From Bacteroidetes bacterium UBA4416 (GTDB lineage: Bacteria > Bacteroidota > Bacteroidia > B-17B0 > Aurantibacillaceae), in the NCBI GenBank assembly GCA_002390745.1, contig DGQK01000007.1:1-64000 (forward strand): 64,000 bases of DNA, in the 5' to 3' direction. The position numbers and the translations under genes were made by a program. Shown here piece by piece: positions 49,500 through 57,633 of the stretch. The notes under the pieces are model-generated. The model did no database searches, was not told the origin of the DNA, and worked only from the letters and a program-made list of their open reading frames with translations. Position 1 is the stretch's first letter; each line of letters opens with the position of its first letter.

Positions 49500-52367
49500 A
49501 TGAAAAAAGAACTGATGATCTTCCTGGCGGCTGCCGCACTTTCTGCATCCGCCCAGGTTAAGCCGCAAACCAAATCGCCGGCAAAAGCCGCCGGAGCCTC
49601 CTCCGTGCAAAGCGGTGCCAAGCTGTTGCAAACAGTTACTAAAACAGGAAGCGAGATCGTTATTCCCTACAAAAAATTTGTGCTGTCGAACGGGCTGACG
49701 GTAGTGGTACACGAAGACCATTCCGACCCGGTGGCTTATGTGGATGTCACCTACCATGTAGGCTCGAACCGCGAGCAGCAGGGTCGCTCCGGCTTTGCGC
49801 ATTTCTTTGAGCATATGATGTTCCAGGGCTCCAAGCACGTAGCCGATGAGCAGCATTTCAAAATCATCACCGAAGCCGGCGGAACCTTAAACGGCTCTAC
49901 CAACAGCGACCGCACCAACTATTTTGAAACGGTGCCTTCCAACCAGCTGGAAAAAATGTTCTGGCTCGAAGCGGACCGCATGGGCTTTTTGCTGGATTCC
50001 GTTACCCAAAAGAAGTTTGAAGTACAACGCGCGACCGTTAAAAATGAGAGGGGCCAGAATTATGACAACCGTCCTTACGGCCTCATGAGCGAGAAAACCG
50101 GCGAGGCCTTGTTCCCAAAAGGACATCCGTATTCCTGGACAACGATCGGCTATATTGAAGACCTGAACCGCGTGGATGTGAACGACCTGAAACGTTTCTA
50201 CATGCGCTGGTATGGCCCGAACAATGCCGTACTGACCGTTTCCGGAGATGTGAACACCGCAGAAGTGGTAAAACTCGCTGAGAAATATTTCGGTCCTATT
50301 CCGCGCGGCCCGGAAGTAAAGAACATGGAGAAGCAACCTGTTACCTTAAACGAGCACCGCTATATTTCGTACGAGGACAATGTCCGTTTCCCGATGTATA
50401 AGGCGGCGTTCCCAACCGTAGCTTCTATGCACAAGGACGAAGTGCCCTTGCAGGTATTAGGCGAGATCCTGGCATCTTCCAAAAGCTCTCCGTTATATGT
50501 GGCATTCATCAAATCGCAAAAAGCCGTATCAGCCGGTGCTTACAACTATAGCCGTGAGCTGGCGGGGCAGTTTGAGATCAATATCAAAGCCAATGCAGGT
50601 ACTAAATTGGCAGACATCGAAGCTTTGCTGAACGAAACCCTCGCCCAATGGGAGAAAACAGGGGTTACCAATGACGATATCAAAAAATACAAAGCATATT
50701 ATTTAAGCGGCGTATACGACGTGCTTTCTACCGTGGCCGGAAAAGGCAAGCGCCTGGCGGCTTACCAGACTTACGCCAATAATCCGAATTACCTCAAAAC
50801 GGAGATGGCCGAGAACCTGAAAGTGACGAAAGAAGATGTGATGCGCGTCTACAACACCTACATCAAAGGAAAACATGCGGTGATCATGAGCTGCGTTCCT
50901 AAAGGGAAGCCGGAGCTGGCAGCGAAAGAAGATACCTGGAAAATGTATGAGCGGACCATTGAAACGGAAAGTGCGGAATACAAAAACCTGTCTTACACCG
51001 AGCCTAAGGACAATTTCAACCGTAGCCTGGTGCCTGCGGCCACAGCAGCCAAACTGGTGCCACTGCCGGATTACTGGAGGTCGGAATACAAAAACGGGGT
51101 GAAAATTATTGGTGTCACGAGCAACGACATTCCTAAAGTAAACATCCTGTTCACCATGCCGGTAGGCCACCGCTACGAGCCGAAAGCAGGCCTGGCGGTC
51201 ATGCTGGCCTCCCTGCTGGGAGAATCCACCCAAAAACACAGTGCCGAGGAAATTGCCAATAAGCTGGAAAGGCTTGGCAGCGATGTATCTTTCTTTGCCA
51301 ACGACAATGAGCTGGGTGTGAGCATCAGCTCGATGAAGCAAAACCTGGATTCCACACTGAAGATCGCAGAAGAAATGCTGTTTATGCCGAAGTTCTCGCA
51401 AGAAGATTTCGACCTGGTAAAGAAAGAGCAGCTTGATGGCATCGCCGGGCAGCTGACGCAGGCAACTTCTATAGCCAACAATGTGTACGCAAAAGTATTG
51501 TTTGGCAACTCCAACCTGGGGCTTCCAAGCAACGGAAATACGGAAACCGTTAGCTCTATCACCCTCGAAGATGTGAAAGACTGGTATCAAAAGCTTTCGG
51601 GCTATAACTCCGTTCTGGCCATCATCGGCGACATCGACCAGGCATCGGCCATTAAAAAAATGGGCTTCCTCAACAAGCTGCAAAGCGAGCCTACCATGCC
51701 GATGGCAAAATACAAATTGCCGGAGATCGACAAAACACGCATTTACTTCGTCGATAAAAAAGGAGCGCCTCAATCGGAGATCCGTGTCGGCTATATCTCG
51801 CTCGCTTATGATGCCACCGACGAATTCTTCAAATCCACGATCATGAACTATTCATTTGCCGGGGCGTTCAACAGCCGCGTCAATACGATCCTCCGCGAAG
51901 AAAAAGGATTTACCTACGGCATCCGCGGAAGCTTTAACGGCGGTAAATTCGCCGGGCCTTATACAATCGGCGCAGGCGTGAAAGGCAATACTACCGACAG
52001 CTCCGTGGTGATCATCATGGAACAATTAAAAAAATACAATGAGGGCGGCATTACCGATGAGGAGTTGAAGTTCACCAAAAATGCAATGGCGGAATCCGAT
52101 GCCTTGAAGTATGAAGCTCCCGGCCAAAAACTCGGCTTCGTGAAACGCATCGTGGATTTCGAGCTGGAAAAAACCTATGTCGCCAAACAGGCAGAGATCA
52201 TTAAAACCATTGGAAAAACGGAAATCAACCAGCTGGCGAAAACCTGGCTGCCTTACGATAAAATGGCGATCGTAGTGGTTGGCGATAAAGCCACTAACTT
52301 CGACAAGTTATCGAAGCTTGGCTATGAGATCGTGGAGCTGAACACCGATGGTAATAAAATGAATTAG
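49500..52367 (+). CDS. M16 family zinc metallopeptidase (two-domain, exported)
   Basis: A 955-residue periplasmic pitrilysin/insulinase-type peptidase. The ATG at 49500 is chosen because it begins the signal peptide MKKELMIFLAAAALSASAQ; 34 earlier in-frame codons have no such character. The N-terminal domain has the inverted zinc motif HFFEH at residues 101-105 and a downstream Glu in VKNERGQNYDNRP. The C-terminal half repeats the fold without the zinc motif (SNDIPKVNILFTMPVGHRYEP and EKGFTYGIRGSF), the usual arrangement in which the second domain helps bind peptide. The single-chain double layout is normal in Bacteroidota. Confidence 0.93.
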   Translation: MKKELMIFLAAAALSASAQVKPQTKSPAKAAGASSVQSGAKLLQTVTKTGSEIVIPYKKFVLSNGLTVVVHEDHSDPVAYVDVTYHVGSNREQQGRSGFAHFFEHMMFQGSKHVADEQHFKIITEAGGTLNGSTNSDRTNYFETVPSNQLEKMFWLEADRMGFLLDSVTQKKFEVQRATVKNERGQNYDNRPYGLMSEKTGEALFPKGHPYSWTTIGYIEDLNRVDVNDLKRFYMRWYGPNNAVLTVSGDVNTAEVVKLAEKYFGPIPRGPEVKNMEKQPVTLNEHRYISYEDNVRFPMYKAAFPTVASMHKDEVPLQVLGEILASSKSSPLYVAFIKSQKAVSAGAYNYSRELAGQFEINIKANAGTKLADIEALLNETLAQWEKTGVTNDDIKKYKAYYLSGVYDVLSTVAGKGKRLAAYQTYANNPNYLKTEMAENLKVTKEDVMRVYNTYIKGKHAVIMSCVPKGKPELAAKEDTWKMYERTIETESAEYKNLSYTEPKDNFNRSLVPAATAAKLVPLPDYWRSEYKNGVKIIGVTSNDIPKVNILFTMPVGHRYEPKAGLAVMLASLLGESTQKHSAEEIANKLERLGSDVSFFANDNELGVSISSMKQNLDSTLKIAEEMLFMPKFSQEDFDLVKKEQLDGIAGQLTQATSIANNVYAKVLFGNSNLGLPSNGNTETVSSITLEDVKDWYQKLSGYNSVLAIIGDIDQASAIKKMGFLNKLQSEPTMPMAKYKLPEIDKTRIYFVDKKGAPQSEIRVGYISLAYDATDEFFKSTIMNYSFAGAFNSRVNTILREEKGFTYGIRGSFNGGKFAGPYTIGAGVKGNTTDSSVVIIMEQLKKYNEGGITDEELKFTKNAMAESDALKYEAPGQKLGFVKRIVDFELEKTYVAKQAEIIKTIGKTEINQLAKTWLPYDKMAIVVVGDKATNFDKLSKLGYEIVELNTDGNKMN

Positions 52368-52379
52368 AGAATTAATGAG

Positions 52380-52415
52380 TCAAAGAATGATGGGTTTACG
52401 CCATCCATTCTTTGA
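52380..52415 (+). terminator. long hairpin after the M16 peptidase gene
   Basis: TCAAAGAATG-A-TGG and CCA-TC-CATTCTTTGA pair over about 13 bp with a 7-nt loop. It starts 12 nt after the stop; only TTG follows, so termination is likely but weak. Confidence 0.55.
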
Positions 52416-52510
52416 TTGTTAACCATCAGTTAATAAACCATTTTTACGGAAATTTGTTGACGCTACATAAATTCATCTACTCTTTAAATCTCCAACTCTC
52501 TGATTAATCT

Positions 52511-53641
52511 ATGAACATAGGAATTGTCTGTTATCCAACCTTCGGGGGAAGTGGCGTTGTGGCTACCGAGCTGGGAATAGCTCTCGCCGACAAAGGCCAT
52601 AAAGTACACTTCATCACCTACTCCCAGCCTTTCAGGCTCAACCAGTTCAACGACAACTTATTTTACCACGAGGTCAACGTCAACGATTACCCCTTATTCG
52701 ATTACCAGCCCTACGAAAGCGTGCTGGCCAGCAAAATTGTTGATGTGGCCATTTATGAGCGGTTGGACATCCTGCATGTGCATTATGCCATCCCGCATGC
52801 TTCTGTGGCTTACCTTGCCCAACAGATCCTGAAATCGAGGAAGATAAAGCTGCCCTACATCACCACGCTTCACGGCACGGACATTACCCTTGTGGGCCAG
52901 GACCCTTCCTTTGAGCCGGTGATCTTCTTCTCGCTGAACAACAGCAACGCCATTACCTCGGTATCGGAAAGCCTGCGCAAGGACACCTTGAAAACCTTCA
53001 AGATTGCCAATGATGTGAGGGTGATCCCAAACTTCATCAAAATCGAAGAGTACGAAAATACCAAAGATATTTGCCATCGCCACCGCTTCGCCAAGGACAA
53101 TGAAAAGATTCTCATTCACATTTCCAATTTCAGGAAAGTGAAACGTGTGGAAGATGTGTTGCGCGTGTTTGATATTGTCCGGAAAAAAATACCGAGCAAG
53201 CTTATCCTGATAGGCGACGGGCCCGAGCGGCCTCAGATCGACAAGCTCTGCCGCGAGCTCGACACCTGCAACGACATCATATCGGTAGGAAAGATCGCTA
53301 ATCCGAGGGAGATCCTGGGCGTGGCCGATGTGTTCATTCTTCCCTCTGAAACGGAAAGCTTCGGCTTATCGGCGCTGGAAGCAATGGCGATGAAGATCCC
53401 TGTGATCTCTACCAATACGGGCGGGATCCCGGAGCTCAACATTCATGGGAAAACAGGCTTCATGAGCAAAGTAGGCGACTACGAAGACATGGCCAGGCAG
53501 ACCATTGCCCTCCTGTCGGATGAAGCGCTGTATGCATCCTTCAAAGCCAATGCATTTGAGCAGGCCAAAAAATTTGACCTGAACCGCATCCTCCCGATGT
53601 ATGAAGACCTATACAGGGAAGTGATCAAAGCGGGTATCTAG
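52511..53641 (+). CDS. bshA: N-acetyl-alpha-D-glucosaminyl L-malate synthase BshA
   Basis: A 376-residue GT4 glycosyltransferase that joins UDP-GlcNAc and L-malate, the first step of bacillithiol synthesis. The N-terminal signature MNIGIVCYPTFGGSGVVATELG is diagnostic of BshA. Further marks are YAIPHASVAYLA, TTLHGTDITLVGQD, IPNFIKIEEY, the nucleotide-sugar motif LILIGDGPERPQ and the E-x7-E segment ESFGLSALEAMA with TNTGGIPE. Bacillithiol is the low-molecular-weight thiol of many Bacteroidota. The genes bshB and bshC are not in the window. Confidence 0.94.
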   Translation: MNIGIVCYPTFGGSGVVATELGIALADKGHKVHFITYSQPFRLNQFNDNLFYHEVNVNDYPLFDYQPYESVLASKIVDVAIYERLDILHVHYAIPHASVAYLAQQILKSRKIKLPYITTLHGTDITLVGQDPSFEPVIFFSLNNSNAITSVSESLRKDTLKTFKIANDVRVIPNFIKIEEYENTKDICHRHRFAKDNEKILIHISNFRKVKRVEDVLRVFDIVRKKIPSKLILIGDGPERPQIDKLCRELDTCNDIISVGKIANPREILGVADVFILPSETESFGLSALEAMAMKIPVISTNTGGIPELNIHGKTGFMSKVGDYEDMARQTIALLSDEALYASFKANAFEQAKKFDLNRILPMYEDLYREVIKAGI

Positions 53642-53698
53642 GCTCATCGGCAGACACAGGCATATCAAAGGAACACGAAAACCATTTCATGGAAGCCC

Positions 53699-54274
53699 AT
53701 GCACCAAAAGCTATTCGATCTCATTTCTGCGGATTTTACGGTCTCTCAACAAGACCTCGATTTGTGCAGGACCTGCTTCGCACAGGTGAGCTTCCCGAAA
53801 AACACAATCATTGAAGAAGAAGGGAAGATCCCAAACTACCTTTACTTTATTGTATCCGGCTTTATGCGACTTTTTCACAGGAACGAAAACGGCGACGAGG
53901 TAACAACCCACATCAATTGCCCTCCGGGCTTTATCACACCCTACTCTGCTTTCGTGAACCAGGTAAAGAGCACGGATTCCCTCGAATGCATTACCGGATG
54001 CGACCTGTTACGGATCAGTAAATCGGACCTGGATCTGCTCACCCTGCAGAGCGCTGTTTTCAAAGATTTCAGCATACGCGTCTTTCAGCAGTCGCTTGCC
54101 TACAACGAAAAACGGTCCACAGAGCTGGCCACGCTTCCGGCGGATCAACGCTACAAAAAACTGATCGAACATCACCCCGGCATCCTTCAAAACGTTCCTA
54201 TACAATACATCGCCTCCTTCCTGGGAATGAAACCAGAAAGCCTGAGCCGCATCCGAAGACAGATGAATAACTAA
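53699..54274 (+). CDS. Crp/Fnr family transcriptional regulator
   Basis: A 191-residue regulator. The cyclic-nucleotide-binding-like beta-roll occupies residues 15-120 (FPKNTIIEEEGKIPNYLYFIVSGFMRLFH). The C-terminal winged helix ends with IQYIASFLGMKPESLSRIRRQ as recognition helix. The Arg/Glu residues that bind cAMP in Crp are not preserved, and there are no Fnr cysteines, so the effector is unknown. It sits 65 nt upstream of a dehydrogenase/epimerase gene that it may control. Confidence 0.9.
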   Translation: MHQKLFDLISADFTVSQQDLDLCRTCFAQVSFPKNTIIEEEGKIPNYLYFIVSGFMRLFHRNENGDEVTTHINCPPGFITPYSAFVNQVKSTDSLECITGCDLLRISKSDLDLLTLQSAVFKDFSIRVFQQSLAYNEKRSTELATLPADQRYKKLIEHHPGILQNVPIQYIASFLGMKPESLSRIRRQMNN

Positions 54275-54339
54275 CATTTGTCAAGTGGCTCTGATCTGCT
54301 TAAACCGAACTTTGTGTCATCATTTTAACTGTTTAAATT

Positions 54340-55347
54340 ATGACACCATCTCATTTAGCATTAGTTACCGGCGCTAACGGGCACCTAGGCAACAACCTGG
54401 TAAGGTTACTTCTCAACAAAGGAATTCCGGTAAGAGCTTCCGTACGGAACATTCAAAACAAAGAAGCTTTCAGCAACTTAGCCTGTGATCTCGTTCAATC
54501 CGATATCACAGACAAGCCATCCTTAGTGAAAGCGATGCAAGGAGTAGAAATGGTTTATGCCGTTGGGGCGGCCTTTAAATTATGGGCAAAGGATCCTGTC
54601 AAAGAAATTTATGACGTCAATTTATCCGGCACGAAACATCTGATAGAAGCCGCAGCCGAGGCAGGCGTCAAACGAATTGTGTACGTAAGCTCTATAGCCG
54701 CTTTGAATTACAGCAAGCTCCCTGTCAAAGAAAGTGATGGCAGAAATCCGGATCGTCGCGACATGTATTACAACTCGAAAAACGATGGCGAAAAGCTGGC
54801 TTTCGAACTGGCAGCGAAACATGGCATTGAATTAGTAGCTGTGCTGCCGTCAGCCATGATTGGCAGCGAATCGTTTGGCCCGCTCAGTGTTTCCTATAAC
54901 ATCCTCGATCTTATCCTCAAAAAACAAATTCCGGTTGAAACCGGTATTGCCTTAAACTGGGTGGATGTGAAAGATGTGGCGGAAGGCTGTTACCTGGCTG
55001 CCACAAAAGGCAGAAACGGCGAGCGCTACATCCTTGCCAACGAAATCTGCATGTCTATTAAAGACACTACTAAACTAGCGCAAATACTGTTCCCGGAGTT
55101 GAAAATCAAGCTTCCGGCGGCACTGCCAAAGCCCGTACTGTATGCAATTGCCTGGTTAATGGAACTGGGAGCTAAACTCAGCGGCAAGGCGCCTTTACTT
55201 AGTGTCAAAGATATTGCTATGTTTTCGGGTCTGAAACAGGATTTCGATATTTCGAAAGCGAGAAGGGAGCTCGGTTTCAACCCTAAAAGCTCTGAACAGG
55301 CTGTAAAAGAAGCGCTCCATTACCTGATGAGCAAAACAAAGCCTTAA
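54340..55347 (+). CDS. extended SDR (NAD-dependent epimerase/dehydratase, dihydroflavonol-reductase-like)
   Basis: A 335-residue NAD(P)-dependent oxidoreductase. The Rossmann start LALVTGANGHLGNNLVRLL gives the GxxGxxG loop, SDIT follows, and the active site is YYNSKNDGEK (Tyr-x3-Lys) after the Ser in VYVSSIAAL. The C-terminal half resembles dihydroflavonol-4-reductase and 3-beta-HSD-like enzymes. It is likely expressed under the Crp-type regulator upstream. The carbonyl substrate is unknown. Confidence 0.9.
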   Translation: MTPSHLALVTGANGHLGNNLVRLLLNKGIPVRASVRNIQNKEAFSNLACDLVQSDITDKPSLVKAMQGVEMVYAVGAAFKLWAKDPVKEIYDVNLSGTKHLIEAAAEAGVKRIVYVSSIAALNYSKLPVKESDGRNPDRRDMYYNSKNDGEKLAFELAAKHGIELVAVLPSAMIGSESFGPLSVSYNILDLILKKQIPVETGIALNWVDVKDVAEGCYLAATKGRNGERYILANEICMSIKDTTKLAQILFPELKIKLPAALPKPVLYAIAWLMELGAKLSGKAPLLSVKDIAMFSGLKQDFDISKARRELGFNPKSSEQAVKEALHYLMSKTKP

Positions 55348-55405
55348 CATGCTCTGCATTTTAACAGCCTATCACCGGCGAAAATGACACCAAATGAAAC
55401 TGCTG

Positions 55406-55648
55406 TTAAAGCGGCGATAAGTGCTTCCGGGCAGGCTTCTCACATTCCGAAAAGGAGCCGGCTTTGACGTAAGAAAATAGCTTTTCCGGATTCGGGGTTT
55501 TCAGGTAATAATTTCCAAGCGCGGTATACAGCTTCGTTTGATCCGTCACCGTTTCTTTTTTGTAATAGTCCATCACCGCTTTCGCCAGCTCCTGGCTCAT
55601 GATTTCTGATACCGACTCCTTACTTTTATACCATTTGATCTCTTCCAT
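55406..55648 (-). CDS. small helical protein following the C45 hydrolase
   Basis: An 80-residue cytoplasmic, helical, Lys/Glu-rich protein (LAKAVMDYYKKETVTDQTKLYTALGNYYLKTPNPEKL) with a TPR-like rhythm. It starts 2 nt after the C45 hydrolase stop, so it is translationally linked. The hydrolase itself ends in a TPR-like helix pair, so this could be a detached part of it. I recognise no family. Confidence 0.6.
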   Translation of the reverse strand: MEEIKWYKSKESVSEIMSQELAKAVMDYYKKETVTDQTKLYTALGNYYLKTPNPEKLFSYVKAGSFSECEKPARKHLSPL

Positions 55649-55650
55649 AT

Positions 55651-57342
55651 TTACTTCTTATTGCACTCTGCGAGGGCTTCCCGGATCTGTTCTTTTTCCT
55701 TGAGCGTGGCGATCTCCTTCGTGAGTGCCGTTTCATAGTATGTTTTCGCTTTGGCCGTGTTGCTGCGCGACAGGTAATAATCGCCCAGGATCTGGTACAT
55801 ATAGTAGCTTTCGGTATTGGACGCCAGGAATGCTCTTTCGAGATCTTCCGGAAGCTGCGCTGTGGTTGCCTTTTTGGTGAGAAGCTGGATATAGTGTTTC
55901 AGCTGCTTGAAATGTAAAAAGTTCTGGTAGCCCTGTGTTTCCAAAAAAGGATCTTCCGGCACTGTGTACCTTGCCACATTGATCTCTTTGTTTGCTGTCA
56001 GGCCGGGCGCAGCGGCAAAAACAGAATCAAGGTTATAGCAGATAAATTCACCGCACTGAAAGGGATTGGCGCTTACCCACATGAGTTTATCTTCCGGCCT
56101 GAAGATCACGGCATGATGCGCCAGCAGCTGGTTCAGCCCTTTCTCATTCGTAAGCCCGATGTTTTTATCGTTCAGGCCTTTCTGATCGCGCAGGATCTTT
56201 GCAGCACCGAGGTAATTCAACGTATCATAACGGTCGAGGAGCTGCCCCAGCCTCACCTGACGATAAAGCGAAGAGCTGCCGATGATATTTTCCAGGTTGG
56301 CCATGTCGCTGGCATAAGCCGGCCCCTGGTAATGGTTCGGGCAGATGAGCCGGTTACTGTTTTCTACTTCGTAGATGTCCATCTTCAGCGGCGACTTCTC
56401 GATGCTGATGGTTTTATGATCTTCGGCGCTTGCTATTAAGATGCTCTCCGACACAAACACGTTGCGCTTTTTGGCAATGGCAATGGCCTCTTCGTGATTC
56501 TTTGCATATTGCAGAATTTCTCTTGCCAATAAAGCGATGGGCGTGGCCGCATCGGTTGGGATCGAGCTTTTCGCAGCGTTGATCGTCACGGTCAGGCCTT
56601 TTTCATTCATACCGCTACAGGCGCCGATAAAACCGGCCCAGGTAACGGTAGCAAATTTATAACCCGTAGAGGGATTCGTAAACTGCACGATCTTGTTCTT
56701 CGCGAAATCATCGCCGCTGTAGAAATCAAAATTTCGTCCCACCAGCAATTTACCATCCGCGCTTTTTCCGTCCCACACCGAAAAAGACGTACAGCCAACA
56801 GTCATGTTCTTATCCTGCAGGGCGTGGCCAATATCGTGCGCACCATGGTAATTGAGAATCCGGTGGTATTTCGGCGCTATAAAATCATACTTGTCGCTGG
56901 CATATTTTGAGATGCCAAGGATCTCTTCCTTGTATTCCTCCGTGATATTATCGGGCAGGTGCCTGTTGAAATAGGCCACAAAGAATTTCAGGAACTTCAG
57001 GTAATTGATATCCGGCACCAGGATTTTGATCTGATCGATGAACACATCTTCCTGGAAGGCATGCAGCTCCTGCGTGAGCATGCCATTGGCAATACCGCGC
57101 TCGTAGCCATCACCTTCCACGTAAAGCTCCCAAAGGCCGCTCCGGCTATGCCTGAGCCAGTTGTTGTTCACTTTGTAAAAGTCCTGCCCGGCGTTCTCAC
57201 GCTTCCAACCCTGGGTATGGTCTTCTTTGATAACAGGAACCTTCACCCGGATGGCAAAATAAAAATAGATGCCGAAGCAGACAAGCAGAAGGCCAAGCAC
57301 CAGAAAGGTTTTGGCCAGTATGTTACGAATGTTACGCCACAT
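55651..57342 (-). CDS. C45-type autoproteolytic Ntn-hydrolase / acyltransferase, membrane-anchored
   Basis: A 563-residue Ntn-hydrolase. The ATG at 57342 is used because it begins a membrane anchor (residues about 11-31, FLVLGLLLVCFGIYFYF) and follows a -7 box 11 nt upstream; the open frame extends 44 codons further without support. The C45 (AAT, acyl-CoA:6-APA acyltransferase-like) core begins after VGCTSFSVW, where cleavage before Cys184 would expose the nucleophile, and includes LLVGRNFDFY, VTWAGFIGACSGMNEKGLTVTINA and ISIEKSP. The C-terminal 110 residues are helical and TPR-like. The substrate is unknown; peptide or acyl-amide hydrolysis in the periplasm is plausible. Confidence 0.85.
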   Translation of the reverse strand: MWRNIRNILAKTFLVLGLLLVCFGIYFYFAIRVKVPVIKEDHTQGWKRENAGQDFYKVNNNWLRHSRSGLWELYVEGDGYERGIANGMLTQELHAFQEDVFIDQIKILVPDINYLKFLKFFVAYFNRHLPDNITEEYKEEILGISKYASDKYDFIAPKYHRILNYHGAHDIGHALQDKNMTVGCTSFSVWDGKSADGKLLVGRNFDFYSGDDFAKNKIVQFTNPSTGYKFATVTWAGFIGACSGMNEKGLTVTINAAKSSIPTDAATPIALLAREILQYAKNHEEAIAIAKKRNVFVSESILIASAEDHKTISIEKSPLKMDIYEVENSNRLICPNHYQGPAYASDMANLENIIGSSSLYRQVRLGQLLDRYDTLNYLGAAKILRDQKGLNDKNIGLTNEKGLNQLLAHHAVIFRPEDKLMWVSANPFQCGEFICYNLDSVFAAAPGLTANKEINVARYTVPEDPFLETQGYQNFLHFKQLKHYIQLLTKKATTAQLPEDLERAFLASNTESYYMYQILGDYYLSRSNTAKAKTYYETALTKEIATLKEKEQIREALAECNKK

Positions 57343-57353
57343 GATTTGCGGGG

Positions 57354-57361
57354 CAAAGATA
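57354..57361 (-). promoter_or_regulatory. -7 promoter box of the C45 hydrolase gene
   Basis: TATCTTTG on the minus strand, an exact match, 11 nt before the ATG at 57342. It rules in favour of the short start. Confidence 0.55.
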
Positions 57362-57585
57362 GCTATAAAAAGGCTTAAACACAATCCATTATGACTTGTT
57401 AACAGCTGCGCACCAAAGAGAAAACACGGATCGCAGTCATCAATCACAGCTTCCGAACAGCCATCAGGGAACAATGGGTATCAGGGCTGTGAAAATCAGC
57501 CCGCCGGGCAAATAACCGTCGTATGGAGAGCAAAGCAGGATGTATAACATGTGCGGCATACACTTTCCGTCATACTTCTTCCATA

Positions 57586-57619
57586 CAAAAACGGCCTGCT
57601 TTAAAAAGCAGGCCGTTTC
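57586..57619 (-). terminator. rho-independent terminator of the RND operon
   Basis: The stem AAACGGCCTGCTT / AAGCAGGCCGTTT with a short loop is followed on the minus strand by TTGTATGG. It lies 15 nt after the RND stop. Confidence 0.88.
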
Positions 57620-57633
57620 ATGGTTTCCGTTAA

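Noticed and set aside
50703..51773. 356-codon open frame on the minus strand
   Set aside because: It lies antisense inside the M16 peptidase gene and has the Phe/His/Arg-rich composition typical of such shadows.
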